A DNA stretch of 64,000 bases from NCBI GenBank assembly GCA_900318335.1, contig ONKF01000001.1, positions 1 to 64,000 of the forward strand. Direction: 5' to 3'. This document shows positions 51,178 through 59,498 of the stretch, piece after piece. The stretch is from an uncultured Prevotellaceae bacterium (GTDB lineage Bacteria > Bacteroidota > Bacteroidia > Bacteroidales > Muribaculaceae). Each line of letters begins with the position of its first letter. The stretch's first letter is position 1. Made by a program: the position numbers and the translations under genes. Below the pieces are notes generated by a model. The model was not told where the DNA came from. It saw nothing but the letters and a program-made list of their open reading frames with translations, and did not search any database.

Positions 51178-52695
51178 TTACTGGGCCTTCTCGTGCGAGA
51201 AGTAAATACTGTTGGCCACTTGAGGAGTGCCCTTGTAGGTGCTCTTCACACCGATAACAGTGAGTTTGTCACCCACGACGATACCTAGGGTCTCAAGTAA
51301 GAACTTGCGATTGTCGCCGGTAGCGCCCCAACCGGGATAGGTACCATAGACATAAACGTCATTGGTGCCATCATCCAGGTAGAGGTTACCATAGTCCTGG
51401 TTAGCGATCTCGGTAATGGTACCAGAAACCATATAATATACATCGGGGTCGTCTTCCTGATCAAGGAACTCATCGATAGTGACGGGGGTCACGGGCTTGA
51501 ATTCCTCGAGCACGGCACCAGTCATCTGGGGAGTGCCCTTGTACTCACCACGCTTGCCCACGAGGGTAACAATGTCACCCACCTTGAGACCGGCAGCCTC
51601 AAAGTCGCCCTTGGCGCCAATACCGTAAACATAAGTATCACCCGACCAGTCACGGATATAGACGTTGCCATAGGTGGGATTAGCCACCTCGGTGATCACA
51701 CCGCTGATGCGGTACTGGGTATCGCCCACGGGAGCCTCCAGGAAGTCGGCTACCGAGCACTCGACGATTGAACCAGTCTGATAGATAGTGGCAACTGCGG
51801 TATATTCCTTTTTATACTCGTCGGTGGTCTTGAAGACAACCATTGCGCTACGGTCACCACCAGTGTTAGCGCCAGCATGGAAAGTAACCACGGGCTCGGA
51901 GCCACCGGTTATCGAGACGATCGACAGCCAATCCTTGGCCTCGTCGGGAATCTCGACCGAGATACCGTTAACGGTCTTGCAGCTCAGGTTCACCTTCACG
52001 TTACCACCCTCGACGGGGATAGTGGCATCCTCGGGATCATAGCCCTCGACCTTAACCAGCGACTTCTGGATCTTGACAACAGTCACGTCAACCAGCTCGA
52101 CAGTACCGTTGTACACGGTCTTGGGACCCTCGACGGTGACGATGTCACCCACCTCGAGACCCAGGCTCAGGAAGTTCTTGGTGTTACCCTTGGCGTCCAG
52201 AGTACCATAAATATAAATCTCGCCAGTCTCGTCGGCCAGATACCAGTTGCCGTAGGTCGTGTTAACGATCGACTTCACAGTACCGGTCACGCGGTAGTTC
52301 TTGCTCTCGGGGCCGTCAATGACCTCGGCGCAAGTAGCCTCGCTGACTACCGACAGGCCCTGGATAACATTGATGGTCTGGCTCTTTTCAGCACACTTGA
52401 CGTGCAGCACGGTGTTGCGGCCGTCAGGAGCTGCGGGAGCGCTGAAGGTCACCTTGGTCTCACCGCTGCCACCGGTCATGGGGCTGATGGTGAGCCACTC
52501 GGGAATCTCCTCGGCATCAAATGACCAAGCATCCTTGGCCTTGAGGGTAATCGTGTTGGAGCCACCGTTAACATCGATGCTCACATAGGAGGAAGAAACC
52601 TGGATTTCATCGAGCAGTGTCATTGAATCGTCGTCCGAACAGCTTGTCAGCAGGGCGACCAATGCAAAAAACGAAAGAAAATATTTAAGTTTCAT
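51178..52695 (-). CDS. Surface lipoprotein with BACON and three OB-fold domains
   Basis: The 505-aa product has a lipobox LLTSCSDDD (Cys19, acidic export-type signal after Cys). It has a BACON domain (~30-110, EEIPEWLTISPMTGGSGETK), an OB-fold domain (~115-215, NYRVTGTVKSIVNTTYGNWY), a second BACON-like domain (~220-305), and two further OB folds (YRISGVITEVANPTYGNVYI; YMVSGTITEIANQDYGNLYL). It starts 23 bases after the TonB receptor gene, in the place usually held by SusD-like partners. Carbohydrate, mucin or nucleic-acid capture at the surface is possible; the ligand is unknown. Confidence 0.82.
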   Translation of the reverse strand: MKLKYFLSFFALVALLTSCSDDDSMTLLDEIQVSSSYVSIDVNGGSNTITLKAKDAWSFDAEEIPEWLTISPMTGGSGETKVTFSAPAAPDGRNTVLHVKCAEKSQTINVIQGLSVVSEATCAEVIDGPESKNYRVTGTVKSIVNTTYGNWYLADETGEIYIYGTLDAKGNTKNFLSLGLEVGDIVTVEGPKTVYNGTVELVDVTVVKIQKSLVKVEGYDPEDATIPVEGGNVKVNLSCKTVNGISVEIPDEAKDWLSIVSITGGSEPVVTFHAGANTGGDRSAMVVFKTTDEYKKEYTAVATIYQTGSIVECSVADFLEAPVGDTQYRISGVITEVANPTYGNVYIRDWSGDTYVYGIGAKGDFEAAGLKVGDIVTLVGKRGEYKGTPQMTGAVLEEFKPVTPVTIDEFLDQEDDPDVYYMVSGTITEIANQDYGNLYLDDGTNDVYVYGTYPGWGATGDNRKFLLETLGIVVGDKLTVIGVKSTYKGTPQVANSIYFSHEKAQ

Positions 52696-52718
52696 AATCT
52701 ATTCTGTATTCTCTATAA

Positions 52719-55700
52719 TTAGTTGAAGATGTACTTGATACCGATAGAAGCATTCCAGCACTGACCGATGGCCTTGTTGGGAACAAAGGTCTTGACGTTA
52801 CCGTCGATAGCGGGATTGGTCGAGAAGGTGGCATAGCCCTCGGCGTCAACGCCCTCATACTTGAGGATGCGGGGATCGCTGCCAATCTCGGGGTTGAGAT
52901 ACTTGCTCACGCCCCAGCTCGAGTTGAACAGGTTCAGGACGTTCTTCACGTCAAGGCTCAGCTGCAGGGTGTGCTTAGCACCGCAAACGTTGAACGAGAA
53001 GTCATGCTTGTAGCTCAAGTCCACACGGTGAACCCAGGGGCTGTACAGGCTATAGGCCTCGGCATACTCGCCCTGGTGCTTCTTCAGGTAGCTATTGTTG
53101 TGAACATAGTCCATGAAGCGGTTCTTGCTGTCGTTGCTGATGAAGCGGAACTCGCCGTTCTCAACCTGGGCATCGGTGGGGATGAACATGGCGTCGTAGT
53201 TGTAACCGTCGCCGTTCATGTCGTTGGCCATCATGTAAGAATACTTGTAACCGCCACGCCAGGTCTCATAAATCAGACCGTAGTGGTTACCGCTCTTGTC
53301 GTGACCGGTTGCCGAGAAGACGAAACGGTCAGGAGTAACATACTGCGAGTTGTGCAGCTTGATGTTGTTGGGACCCTCGACGGTGGGAACATAGGTGAAG
53401 GCACTCTCGGCAGCACTACCGGGCATACCGGTCACCTCCTTATTAACAGTGTGGGTATAAGCGGCCATCAGGCTCAGCCAGTCCACGGGACGGGCATTCA
53501 CAGTTACGTTGGCAATCCAACCATAACCACGGCTGGTGTTCTCCAGAACGAAGGCCTTGGTGCCACGACGGAAACCAGCGGGGAAGATGGGACGGTTGTC
53601 CGCACCATTGAAGCGGGCATAACCACCCACGCCAGGCATGCTCCAGTCACTGATGCTGGCAGCATTGATGTTGCGGTTGAAGATACCCTCGACAGTCACG
53701 GTGAAGGGGAAGGATACGGGCAGAGTGTAATCAATAGCCAGTGAGCTCTTCCATACCATCGGCATCTTGAACTTGGGATCCACAGCCGAGATCGAAGAGG
53801 GAACGGTACCCATGTCAGAGGTCACGTTCTCGGGATAGCCCATGCTGATGAGCTTGTTGCGCAGGGCAGCGATAGTGGCATGACCCTCGTTGTCGGTCAC
53901 CAGACCGCCAGCAAACTGGCTCATGTCGGTGTTCTTGCCGTTAAGCTGTGCCTGATACTGTACCAGACCACCGTTGGTGGGCATGTTGGTGAAGAATACC
54001 AGGGGCAGACGGCCCGAGAACAGACCCGAACCACCACGCAACTTAAGGGTCTTGTTGCCGAGTACATCCCAGCTGAAGCCCACGCGGGGTTGAACGATGA
54101 GGTTGCTGCTCGGCCACTTACCAGTGTCGATGTGGCGAACGTCACCATTCTTGTCATAATAGTCAAGGGCCAGGATGGCGTTGTTGGTGATCAGGTCACC
54201 GTTGTTGAAGAACAGACCGTCGAGACGCAGACCATAGGTCAACTTGAAGTTGCGGGTGATGTTCCACTCGTCCTGTGCATAGATACCGGCCTTGTTGAAC
54301 TGCACGCGGGCAGCAGGCTTGGTCTCGCTACCGTAACCGTAGGTCAAGCAAACGACCTCGGGGGCAGCGCCGTTGATAAAGTCGTCAACGCTGTTGTAGC
54401 GGTAGTAACCGGTACCGTTACGCATATACTGGTTGTCGGCCATCTGGTGCTCAAATGACAGACCACCCATGATCTTGTGGTTACCATAGTACCAGGTCAC
54501 ATCGTCACGCAGGTTCCAGATGGTGTTGTGAACGGCGTTGTTCCAGGTAAACAGCTCATAACCCAGGGCCATGTAGTTGTTCTGGTTGCCATAATCGTCG
54601 GACATCAGGATGTCGATGAAGGGGAACTCGCTTGAATTGCTGGCGCGGACATCGTCCAGCTTGGAGAAGGTGGCCAGGAACTCGTTCGACAGGTTGTCGG
54701 TCAAGCGGCTGTTCAAGTTGGCAGCAAATGAGTGTACCAGGTTGTCCATGCCATACATCGAGTTGGCAAACGAGAAGGAGTACATCGAGACGCGGGCGTC
54801 GGGCATGCGGGTGCCACCGTCCATTGAGGTAGCATTGGGGTTGCTCCAGTAGCGGTTCTTGGTGTAGTTGTAACGCAGTGACAGGTGGTGGTCATTGGTG
54901 ATGTTCCAGTCCAGACGGGCCAGCAACTTGTAGTTGTTCTCGTCGGCGGGGAAGTTGGTGTAAGAACCCGTGTCGTAGCCATACTTGTTCATCACGTGCT
55001 CACTCACGCGGCCCAGATCTTCCAAGGTAGTGCGTGAGATAAAGGCATCAGCATCGCCAATACCATTATCCGAAGCGCGCCAGCGGTTAACGATCGTCGG
55101 CTGCTTGGTCATTTCACCGTTCACAAAGAAGAAGAGCTTGTTCTTCCAGATCGGGCCACCCAGGGTGAAGCCGTAGGTAGTCACCTGGTCCTTCTCACGG
55201 GCCTGTGCGATCTGATAACGGTCAACAGCGTCACCACGCATGTTCTCGTTGCGGTGGAAGATGTAGGCACTGCCGCGGAAGGTGTTGGTACCACTCTTGG
55301 TAACGGCATTCACGCCACCACCGATGAAGTTGGTCTGACGAACGTCATAGGGCGAAATCACTACCTGCATCTCCTCGATAGCCTCGATGCTGATGGGGTT
55401 GCCACCACCAGGCAGGTTGTCGCTCAGACCGAAGTTATTGTTGAAGTTTGCACCATCGACGGTGAAGTTGGCAAGACGGCCGTCGGTACCAGCAAAGCTC
55501 ATGCCATTACCACCGAAGGGCGACAGACGGGTAACGTCGGTCAAGCTGCGGGTAACGGTGGGCAGATTGCTGATCTGAGTGCTGTTGATGTTAGTGGCAG
55601 CACCAGTCTTCTCGGCGCGGAACTTGGTGGCCTCGCTTGTAACAACCACCTCACCCAGCGTGTTGGAATTCACGCTCATGTCAACATCCAGGTCGTAGGT

Positions 55701-56003
55701 CTCGGCCAGCTGCAGGGTAACGTCCTCAATCTGACGAGTCTGATAACCGATGTAGCTCACAGTCACCGTGTAGGGACCGCCGGGGCGCATACCCTTCATC
55801 GAGTAGCGGCCGTCCATGTTGGTCACGGCGTTGTACTTAGTGCCCGAGGGCGTGTGCAAGGCGGTAACCGTGGCTCCGATCAGCGCCTCTTGATTTTCAT
55901 CGGTCACAACACCGGACATTGCCGAGGTCGTCACCTGAGCACTCGAGGTCAATGCCACAAAGAACATTGCCACTAATGCCATAAGCTTAACTGTTCTCAA
56001 CAT
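52719..56003 (-). CDS. TonB-dependent outer-membrane receptor with carboxypeptidase-regulatory-like domain (Oar type)
   Basis: The 1094-aa product has a signal peptide (ending TSSAQ) and a CarboxypepD_reg-like beta domain (~25-105, ATVTALHTPSGTKYNAVTNM). A plug (~115-230, GAATNINSTQISNLPTVTRS) and a long beta barrel end in an aromatic-tipped strand (WNASIGIKYIFN). No SusD gene follows; the BACON/OB-fold lipoprotein takes that place. It imports an unidentified ligand using TonB energy. Transcription begins near 56245 and gives a ~240-nt leader containing a structured element shared with the DUF5689 gene. Confidence 0.9.
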   Translation of the reverse strand: MLRTVKLMALVAMFFVALTSSAQVTTSAMSGVVTDENQEALIGATVTALHTPSGTKYNAVTNMDGRYSMKGMRPGGPYTVTVSYIGYQTRQIEDVTLQLAETYDLDVDMSVNSNTLGEVVVTSEATKFRAEKTGAATNINSTQISNLPTVTRSLTDVTRLSPFGGNGMSFAGTDGRLANFTVDGANFNNNFGLSDNLPGGGNPISIEAIEEMQVVISPYDVRQTNFIGGGVNAVTKSGTNTFRGSAYIFHRNENMRGDAVDRYQIAQAREKDQVTTYGFTLGGPIWKNKLFFFVNGEMTKQPTIVNRWRASDNGIGDADAFISRTTLEDLGRVSEHVMNKYGYDTGSYTNFPADENNYKLLARLDWNITNDHHLSLRYNYTKNRYWSNPNATSMDGGTRMPDARVSMYSFSFANSMYGMDNLVHSFAANLNSRLTDNLSNEFLATFSKLDDVRASNSSEFPFIDILMSDDYGNQNNYMALGYELFTWNNAVHNTIWNLRDDVTWYYGNHKIMGGLSFEHQMADNQYMRNGTGYYRYNSVDDFINGAAPEVVCLTYGYGSETKPAARVQFNKAGIYAQDEWNITRNFKLTYGLRLDGLFFNNGDLITNNAILALDYYDKNGDVRHIDTGKWPSSNLIVQPRVGFSWDVLGNKTLKLRGGSGLFSGRLPLVFFTNMPTNGGLVQYQAQLNGKNTDMSQFAGGLVTDNEGHATIAALRNKLISMGYPENVTSDMGTVPSSISAVDPKFKMPMVWKSSLAIDYTLPVSFPFTVTVEGIFNRNINAASISDWSMPGVGGYARFNGADNRPIFPAGFRRGTKAFVLENTSRGYGWIANVTVNARPVDWLSLMAAYTHTVNKEVTGMPGSAAESAFTYVPTVEGPNNIKLHNSQYVTPDRFVFSATGHDKSGNHYGLIYETWRGGYKYSYMMANDMNGDGYNYDAMFIPTDAQVENGEFRFISNDSKNRFMDYVHNNSYLKKHQGEYAEAYSLYSPWVHRVDLSYKHDFSFNVCGAKHTLQLSLDVKNVLNLFNSSWGVSKYLNPEIGSDPRILKYEGVDAEGYATFSTNPAIDGNVKTFVPNKAIGQCWNASIGIKYIFN

Positions 56004-56083
56004 ACAAATGAATTGAATTTAATTGATGAATAATTATAGTTTATTAGAAAATATATTCTTTTGATGATAGTCCGAAAATAGTT

Positions 56084-56259
56084 CGCGCCACATTATCGGT
56101 AGTTATCCCGACTAATATGGCGCGTTTTCCTTCTGGCAATTCCTCTTGCAACGGGTTATAGAATTGGCTTGCTGCCTCTCCGCTACAAGTTATCTTAAAG
56201 GGTATGCCGTATAAAGGTGTCAACACTTCTGTAAGTTTTCAATTACGGGGACAAAGGTA
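56084..56259 (-). promoter_or_regulatory. Promoter and structured 5' leader of the TonB operon (element copy A)
   Basis: On the minus strand the -7 box TACCTTTG lies at 56252-56259. The leader contains an upstream block with GATAACTTGTAGCGGAGAG (about 56195-56176) and a long hairpin at 56084-56124: CGCGCCATATTA, a bulged G, and TCGG pair with CCGATAATGTGGCGCG around GATAACTA. A ~120-nt counterpart with the same layout lies at 57904-58025. An ATG-less frame of 60 codons (56044-56226) overlaps it and is not considered coding. Confidence 0.6.
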
Positions 56260-56317
56260 CTTATTTTTTTCCACCCGACAAGCAAGTTTTATTAAGATTT
56301 TATTAACAAAAAAAAGC

Positions 56318-56366
56318 AAAACCGTGACTCTCAAACGGTTCCCGGCCACTATCGGGCCACGGTTTT
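56318..56366 (-). terminator. Terminator of the DUF5689 gene
   Basis: AAAACCGTG/CACGGTTTT stem with an inner hairpin (CCCGGCC...GGGCC type), followed on the minus strand by a run of T residues (56306-56315). Confidence 0.8.
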
Positions 56367-56404
56367 ACTTTAAGGTTTATAGGCGTACTATATGTAAATC
56401 AATA

Positions 56405-57841
56405 CTATAGGCCAAATTCCACATCATCCAGACACCAGGTGGCATAGTTGACATCCTGGGTTGCCGAATAACGGAAACCGATGTAATAGATGCCATCAGC
56501 CCACTGGCTCAGGTCTATCTCTCCCGACTCACACCAGTCGCTATATCCAATGGCAGGAGCAGTGGGCAGGACGGGATCCAGTTTCACCATGACGGTCGCG
56601 GCATCCGGATACAACGAGTTGAGTATATACACTTCCAGCTTGGTCGTCGAGCTGCCATAGCCGTTGACCTCGGTGCGGAACGACAGGGTCTTGCTGGCGG
56701 CATTCTTGATATCGAGGCCGGGAGTGATAAGCCAGGTGTCGAAGGGTGGCTGATTGCCCTTGTAACCCGTTGCGGCGGCATAGCCGTTGCCCGCGTAAAT
56801 GGTGTGATACCAGCTCTTGTCACCACTGGCGATTATATTGGTCCAGGAGTAGGGCAGGCTGTTGTCAAAGCTCTCGTTCAACGAGGTGACAGGATCGGAG
56901 CTGACATCACCGCCCGTCACATCATTGCGGTCACGCAGGAAAAGCTGCCAGGTATTGCTATAGTGTTGAAGCACACCCACGACATCCACCTTGCCACGGG
57001 GCAGGACATTGTCCCTGAAGTCGGCATAGTTGCTGGTGCGCAGGGTTAATGTGTAACCGTCAGCATCAATAATCGTGCGGTTAGTGGCAATTCTCGGCTC
57101 GGCAAATGTGGTATAACCATCGGCCTCGGCAAACATCACGTCCTTGATGCTCACGAGAGCGCCCTGATAACGCATCACGGTGGCGGGATCTTCCGCAGCG
57201 ACGATATCACTCAGGTTGATGGCCACGGGCTGTACCTTGGAGGGATTAGGAGCGCCATTGAGCATCACCATTGCCTCCCAGTAATTCTGGGGCAAGAAGG
57301 TCACTTCCCAGGTTTGACCGGCCTCATACCAGTAGGGATAGCCCAGCCTTTGGTCGCCATTGTACTTGCCCACCCAGTATCCCTTGAGATTCAGGATAAT
57401 CTCCTGACCGATGGGGTAATCTCGATACAGAAAGTTCTGGTTGATGGAGATGGGAATACCCGTACCTGACTCATCCATAATATACAAGTTCTTGTAGATA
57501 TTGCCCGATTCGTCACTCGACACCACCCAGCCATGGATGATTTCCTCATCGGTGATCGTGTCGACATAGCTACGGGCATCCTGCCAGTGCTTGGCCTTGA
57601 ACTCGGCGATGGTCATGTTGTAGTCCACATCAAATTCGGGTGCAGGATCACCCATGACAACACCAATCAGCAGATTGATATCGGCAACATTCACTTCCCC
57701 GTCACGATTCAGGTCTCCGAAGGGGTAATCATTGCCGGGCACTTGATACATTCCCTTAGCGGGCAGCGATTGAGCACTTGTTGACAAGGCCATCACAAAG
57801 CACATTGCCAACACCACAAAAAGATTAGTTTTACTGAACAT
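56405..57841 (-). CDS. Secreted protein with N-terminal dockerin-like repeat and DUF5689 domain
   Basis: The 478-aa product has a signal peptide (ending STSAQ) and one dockerin-like EF-hand repeat near the N-terminus (FGDLNRDGEVNVADINLLIG, ~42-61). A DUF5689-type beta domain (~75-300; MTIAEFKAKHWQDARS, YIMDESGTGIPISI) and a C-terminal jelly-roll choice-of-anchor-like module (~315-478, FRTEVNGYGSSTTKLEVYIL) follow. DUF5689 domains resemble OB folds found with secreted nucleases and TonB systems in Bacteroidetes. The shared leader element suggests co-regulation with the TonB operon. The ligand is unknown. Confidence 0.78.
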   Translation of the reverse strand: MFSKTNLFVVLAMCFVMALSTSAQSLPAKGMYQVPGNDYPFGDLNRDGEVNVADINLLIGVVMGDPAPEFDVDYNMTIAEFKAKHWQDARSYVDTITDEEIIHGWVVSSDESGNIYKNLYIMDESGTGIPISINQNFLYRDYPIGQEIILNLKGYWVGKYNGDQRLGYPYWYEAGQTWEVTFLPQNYWEAMVMLNGAPNPSKVQPVAINLSDIVAAEDPATVMRYQGALVSIKDVMFAEADGYTTFAEPRIATNRTIIDADGYTLTLRTSNYADFRDNVLPRGKVDVVGVLQHYSNTWQLFLRDRNDVTGGDVSSDPVTSLNESFDNSLPYSWTNIIASGDKSWYHTIYAGNGYAAATGYKGNQPPFDTWLITPGLDIKNAASKTLSFRTEVNGYGSSTTKLEVYILNSLYPDAATVMVKLDPVLPTAPAIGYSDWCESGEIDLSQWADGIYYIGFRYSATQDVNYATWCLDDVEFGL

Positions 57842-57903
57842 AATTGAAAAAATAAAAAAACAAAATATAACAATGAAGAGTAACTCCTTTTTCCCTTAAC
57901 AAT

Positions 57904-58076
57904 TTGCGCCACACGAGGGGGTTGTTTCCCAACTCATGCAGCGCAATAAATGCTCGCAACACCGCAGCCCAACTGCAGATGAGACCCTATCGGGAACTCA
58001 CCGGCATTCGTTATCAAGAATGGTAGGCTGAAAGTTTGTTTTGACATCATTTCCTGTTAATTTGCCCACAAAAGTA
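57904..58076 (-). promoter_or_regulatory. Promoter and structured 5' leader of the DUF5689 gene (element copy B)
   Basis: The -7 box TACTTTTG is at 58069-58076 on the minus strand. The leader has the block TTGATAACGAATGCCGGTGAG (about 58017-57997) and a hairpin at 57904-57946: TTGCGCTGCATGAG pairs with CTCGTGTGGCGCAA around a GGG-AAACAA-CCC tip. It shares GATAAC...GC.GG.GAG, GGGAWA and TGTGGCGCRAA with copy A at matching spacing. A 38-codon frame from an ATG at 58049 may be fortuitous. Confidence 0.6.
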
Positions 58077-58180
58077 CTCATTTTCATTAACTTATCAGTC
58101 ATAAAACAATCACATTTTTCCCACAATATATTTTTTTAACATCCATTAGATTCCATTCACCCAATCCCCCAAATCCCCCC

Positions 58181-58235
58181 ATACACCCATACACAAATCC
58201 ACCTATACACCCATACACCCATACACAAATCCACC
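58181..58235. repeat. Minisatellite (ATACACCC-type) near ruvC
   Basis: The 23-base segment starting ATACACCCATACACAAATCC appears at 58181 and again at 58213, with extra ATACACCC units between, next to C-rich tracts. It lies just past the ruvC stop (58251, minus strand). Confidence 0.85.
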
Positions 58236-58250
58236 CAAAAACAAACCCGT

Positions 58251-58820
58251 TCAACCCTTCTTCACCCGATCAGGATGCTGTGCGATAAAGGATTTCCATG
58301 ACTTGGCGCCCCTTGTCGTAAAAGGCTTGCTACGCTCATAGAAGTGGCACAGCGCGGCTGCCAGGGCATCGGTGGCATCAAGCAGGGCAGGCATCTGGCC
58401 CTCGTCGATGCCCAGCGTGCGCTGCAGCATCATCGCCACCTGCTCCTTGCTGGCGGCACCATTGCCGGTGATGGCCATCTTGATCTTGCGGGGCTCATAC
58501 TCGGTGATGGGTATATCGCGGTTCAGGGCGGCGACCATCGCTACGCCCTGGGCACGGCCCAACTTGAGCATCGACTGCACATTCTTGCCATAGAAAGGGG
58601 CCTCGATGGCCATCTCGTCGGGCAAGTACTCGGCAATGACGCCGCTCACGCGCTCATAGATGTGCCGCAGCCTCATGTAGTGATCCTCCATGCGGTTGAG
58701 CTGCAGCACGCCCATCACAATGAGCTCGGGTTTCTTGCCGTTCACGCCCAACAGGGCATAGCCCATCACATTGGTGCCCGGGTCGATGCCGATAATGATA
58801 TTCTCGTATTGCTTATCCAT
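58251..58820 (-). CDS. ruvC: Holliday junction resolvase RuvC
   Basis: The 189-aa product has the RNase H-like fold with IIIGIDPGT (Asp13), [20 protein letters not shown] (Glu and the junction-binding helix), [20 protein letters not shown] and the C-terminal acidic pair in [17 protein letters not shown]. It resolves Holliday junctions made by RuvAB branch migration. The length is normal. It stands alone, as is common in Bacteroidetes. Confidence 0.96.
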   Translation of the reverse strand: MDKQYENIIIGIDPGTNVMGYALLGVNGKKPELIVMGVLQLNRMEDHYMRLRHIYERVSGVIAEYLPDEMAIEAPFYGKNVQSMLKLGRAQGVAMVAALNRDIPITEYEPRKIKMAITGNGAASKEQVAMMLQRTLGIDEGQMPALLDATDALAAALCHFYERSKPFTTRGAKSWKSFIAQHPDRVKKG

Positions 58821-58865
58821 CTGATGTCAGAACAATAGTTGCAACGCATAATTTTGCTTTTGCTG

Positions 58866-59294
58866 TCAGTCACAGAGCAAATCATCGGCTGCCTTCTTAT
58901 ATTTCTCGGATTCCTCCTTATCGCCCATCATCTCCAACTGGCGGGCCAATTCCAGATAGAATTTCTTGGCTATGCTTGGCTGGTCCTTGATTGTAAAGCA
59001 CAATGCGCCTGTGAGCAGGATAGCTTTACTGTCAGGTGTTACTTTGCTGGCTATATCAAACAAGTCGGCCCATGTATCCTTGTAATAATGGAACACTTGC
59101 TCCAGGATGCCAGGCACATTCCGGAAGTCCTTTCTATCTTCATAATCTAGCAGCAGAAGGTAATCGATACGGGCCTCACTGATAGCCATTTTTAATGAGA
59201 GCCTACGCAATGAGATACGTCCATCCATCCGACCTTCAGTATCGGCCGGCATCGGCTCACTCAACAACTCACTTATTGCCTCTTTCGTGGTCAT
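58866..59294 (-). CDS. Hypothetical protein (142 aa) with TPR-like C-terminus
   Basis: I prefer the ATG at 59294 (MTTKEAISELLSEPMPADTE), which has AGGAAAA just upstream, over the ATG at 59315. The product is all-helical and soluble: GRISLRRLSLKMAISEARID, ILEQVFHYYKDTWADLFDIA, SIAKKFYLELARQLEMMGDK. The last two helices resemble a tetratricopeptide pair. No named family is recognised. It ends 45 bases before ruvC and may be co-transcribed with it. Confidence 0.6.
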   Translation of the reverse strand: MTTKEAISELLSEPMPADTEGRMDGRISLRRLSLKMAISEARIDYLLLLDYEDRKDFRNVPGILEQVFHYYKDTWADLFDIASKVTPDSKAILLTGALCFTIKDQPSIAKKFYLELARQLEMMGDKEESEKYKKAADDLLCD

Positions 59295-59446
59295 GTTATA
59301 TTTTCCTGTTTTCATCTGAAATCGCTATTAACATTAATGGCAATTCTCCAATTCCAAGCAGTGATATTCCTGAATTCACAACTGCAAATATAACGCTTTT
59401 TTATGACTCAGAAAAGAAGTTTCCACATTTCCCTCGCCCCTCCAAC

Positions 59447-59484
59447 AAAAAAAGCGCCCATCCTCAACAGATGAGCGCTTTTTA
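59447..59484. terminator. Bidirectional terminator after amylase gene 2
   Basis: AAAAAGCGCCCATC and GATGAGCGCTTTTT pair with one mismatch around CTCAACA. T runs lie on both strands, and it sits 15 bases past the amylase stop. Confidence 0.85.
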
Positions 59485-59498
59485 TTAGGCTAACATGA

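Noticed and set aside
56044..56226. 60-codon frame in the TonB-operon leader
   Set aside because: It has only a GTG/TTG start and coincides with the structured element. The similarity to the other leader is better explained as RNA structure.
57904..58025. Known riboswitch (cobalamin, FMN or TPP) in the leaders
   Set aside because: CCGGTGAG and GCGG fragments recall parts of these consensus sequences, but the B12 box, the FMN core and the TPP core are absent.
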